Of a stretch of 6,514 nucleotides of DNA, positions 6,359 to 6,514 are shown piece after piece. The notes beneath the pieces are model-generated. The model was not told where the DNA came from. It did no database searches and saw only the letters and a program-made list of their open reading frames with translations. Source of the stretch: Draconibacterium sp. GTDB taxonomy: Bacteria; Bacteroidota; Bacteroidia; Bacteroidales; Prolixibacteraceae. A program made the position numbers and the translations under genes. Location of the stretch: NCBI GenBank assembly GCA_027011835.1, contig JALUZN010000391.1, positions 1-6,514 on the forward strand, in the 5' to 3' direction. Each line of letters opens with the position of its first letter. Within the stretch, counting starts at the first letter, position 1.

Positions 6359-6370
6359 ATTATAATTTTA
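6341..6370 (+). promoter_or_regulatory. Possible promoter of the saccharopine dehydrogenase-family gene
   Basis: TTTA (6341-6344) is followed after 18 bases by TAATTTTA (6363-6370). Each differs by one base from the Bacteroidota TTTG and TAnnTTTG boxes. The start codon is 37 bases downstream. It is a plausible but weak motif match. Confidence 0.3.
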
Positions 6371-6407
6371 CCCCGTGAAATTTAAGAAACATCAACATAA
6401 ATTCATT

Positions 6408-6514
6408 ATGAACAAAAAGAAAATACTGTTATTAGGTGCCGGAAGAGTAGTTAAGCCTGCCGTTGATTATTTTTTGGATAAATGCAATTACCATGTAACT
6501 ATTGCTACACAAAT
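6408..6514 (+). CDS. Saccharopine dehydrogenase family protein, N-terminus (cut by window end)
   Basis: Only 35 codons lie in the window, and the frame is open to the last base. The protein begins MNKKKILLLGAGRVVKPAVD and continues YFLDKCNYHVTIATQ. A short basic start followed by a hydrophobic strand and GAGRVVKP is the Rossmann dinucleotide-binding fingerprint (G10-A-G12) in the form typical of saccharopine dehydrogenase/reductase-like enzymes; the strand VTIAT is the expected second beta strand. Such enzymes use NAD(P) and act in lysine breakdown or related amino-acid metabolism, but the specific reaction cannot be decided from this fragment. The gene appears to have its own promoter and is unrelated to the upstream antiporter gene. 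Confidence 0.75.
   Translation, partial: MNKKKILLLGAGRVVKPAVDYFLDKCNYHVTIATQ

Larger units (their letters stand above)
6134..6407. other. Non-coding or decayed spacer
   Basis: No intact gene is seen on either strand. One plus-strand frame stays open from the TrhA remnant to a TAG at about 6283-6285. It includes ISTPEWSKSNCRVHEP and GFFYNIQVDLSLKERMRG, which looks mildly protein-like but has no start codon and no family that I recognise. The right part is AT-rich and carries a weak hairpin and possible promoter for the next gene. Confidence 0.5.

Overview
The base composition (AT-rich, about 39% GC by eye), A-rich translation starts without strong Shine-Dalgarno sequences, TAnnTTTG-like promoter elements and the protein types (DUF4382 lipoprotein, ferredoxin/DUF1858/DUF2249 protein, Bacteroidota-style saccharopine dehydrogenase start) point to a member of the Bacteroidota. 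The overall style resembles anaerobic or facultative marine Marinilabiliales/Prolixibacteraceae. This placement is inferred from gene content; no marker gene is present.

Layout: (1) 73-906 (+) encodes a DUF4382 lipoprotein with a C-terminal carboxypeptidase-regulatory-like domain. It is closed by a strong, symmetrical hairpin at 924-957 that can terminate transcription from both sides. (2) 960-1118 is a convergent spacer holding three tandem CTTTGCG octamers. (3) 1119-2123 (-) encodes a single-chain YeeE/YedE (TsuA-like) sulfur-compound transporter. (4) 2308-4206 (-) encodes an unusual four-part cytoplasmic protein: ferredoxin, DUF1858, DUF2249 and a substrate-binding-protein-like domain. A terminator at 2214-2242 separates it from the transporter gene. 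(5) 4207-4536 is a 330-bp divergent control region with a 14-bp perfect palindrome placed just upstream of a perfect TAnnTTTG element facing the ferredoxin gene. (6) 4537-5994 (+) encodes an NhaC-family Na+/H+ antiporter. (7) 6020-6133 is only the N-terminus of a hemolysin III/TrhA-type membrane protein, followed by about 270 bp of non-coding or decayed sequence. (8) 6408 to the window end is the start of a saccharopine dehydrogenase-family NAD(P)-binding protein.

Functional reading: the two minus-strand genes may form a sulfur-linked pair. YeeE transporters are commonly partnered by TusA, a small sulfur carrier; no TusA gene is present, but the neighbouring multidomain protein carries DUF2249, a TusA/SirA-like module in which the usual cysteine position is threonine. 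The same protein carries a binding-protein-like domain without a signal peptide or ABC partners, so it looks like an internal ligand sensor or redox adaptor rather than a transporter component. This is the most interesting item in the window. The rest is ordinary: a surface lipoprotein, an ion antiporter and a metabolic dehydrogenase.
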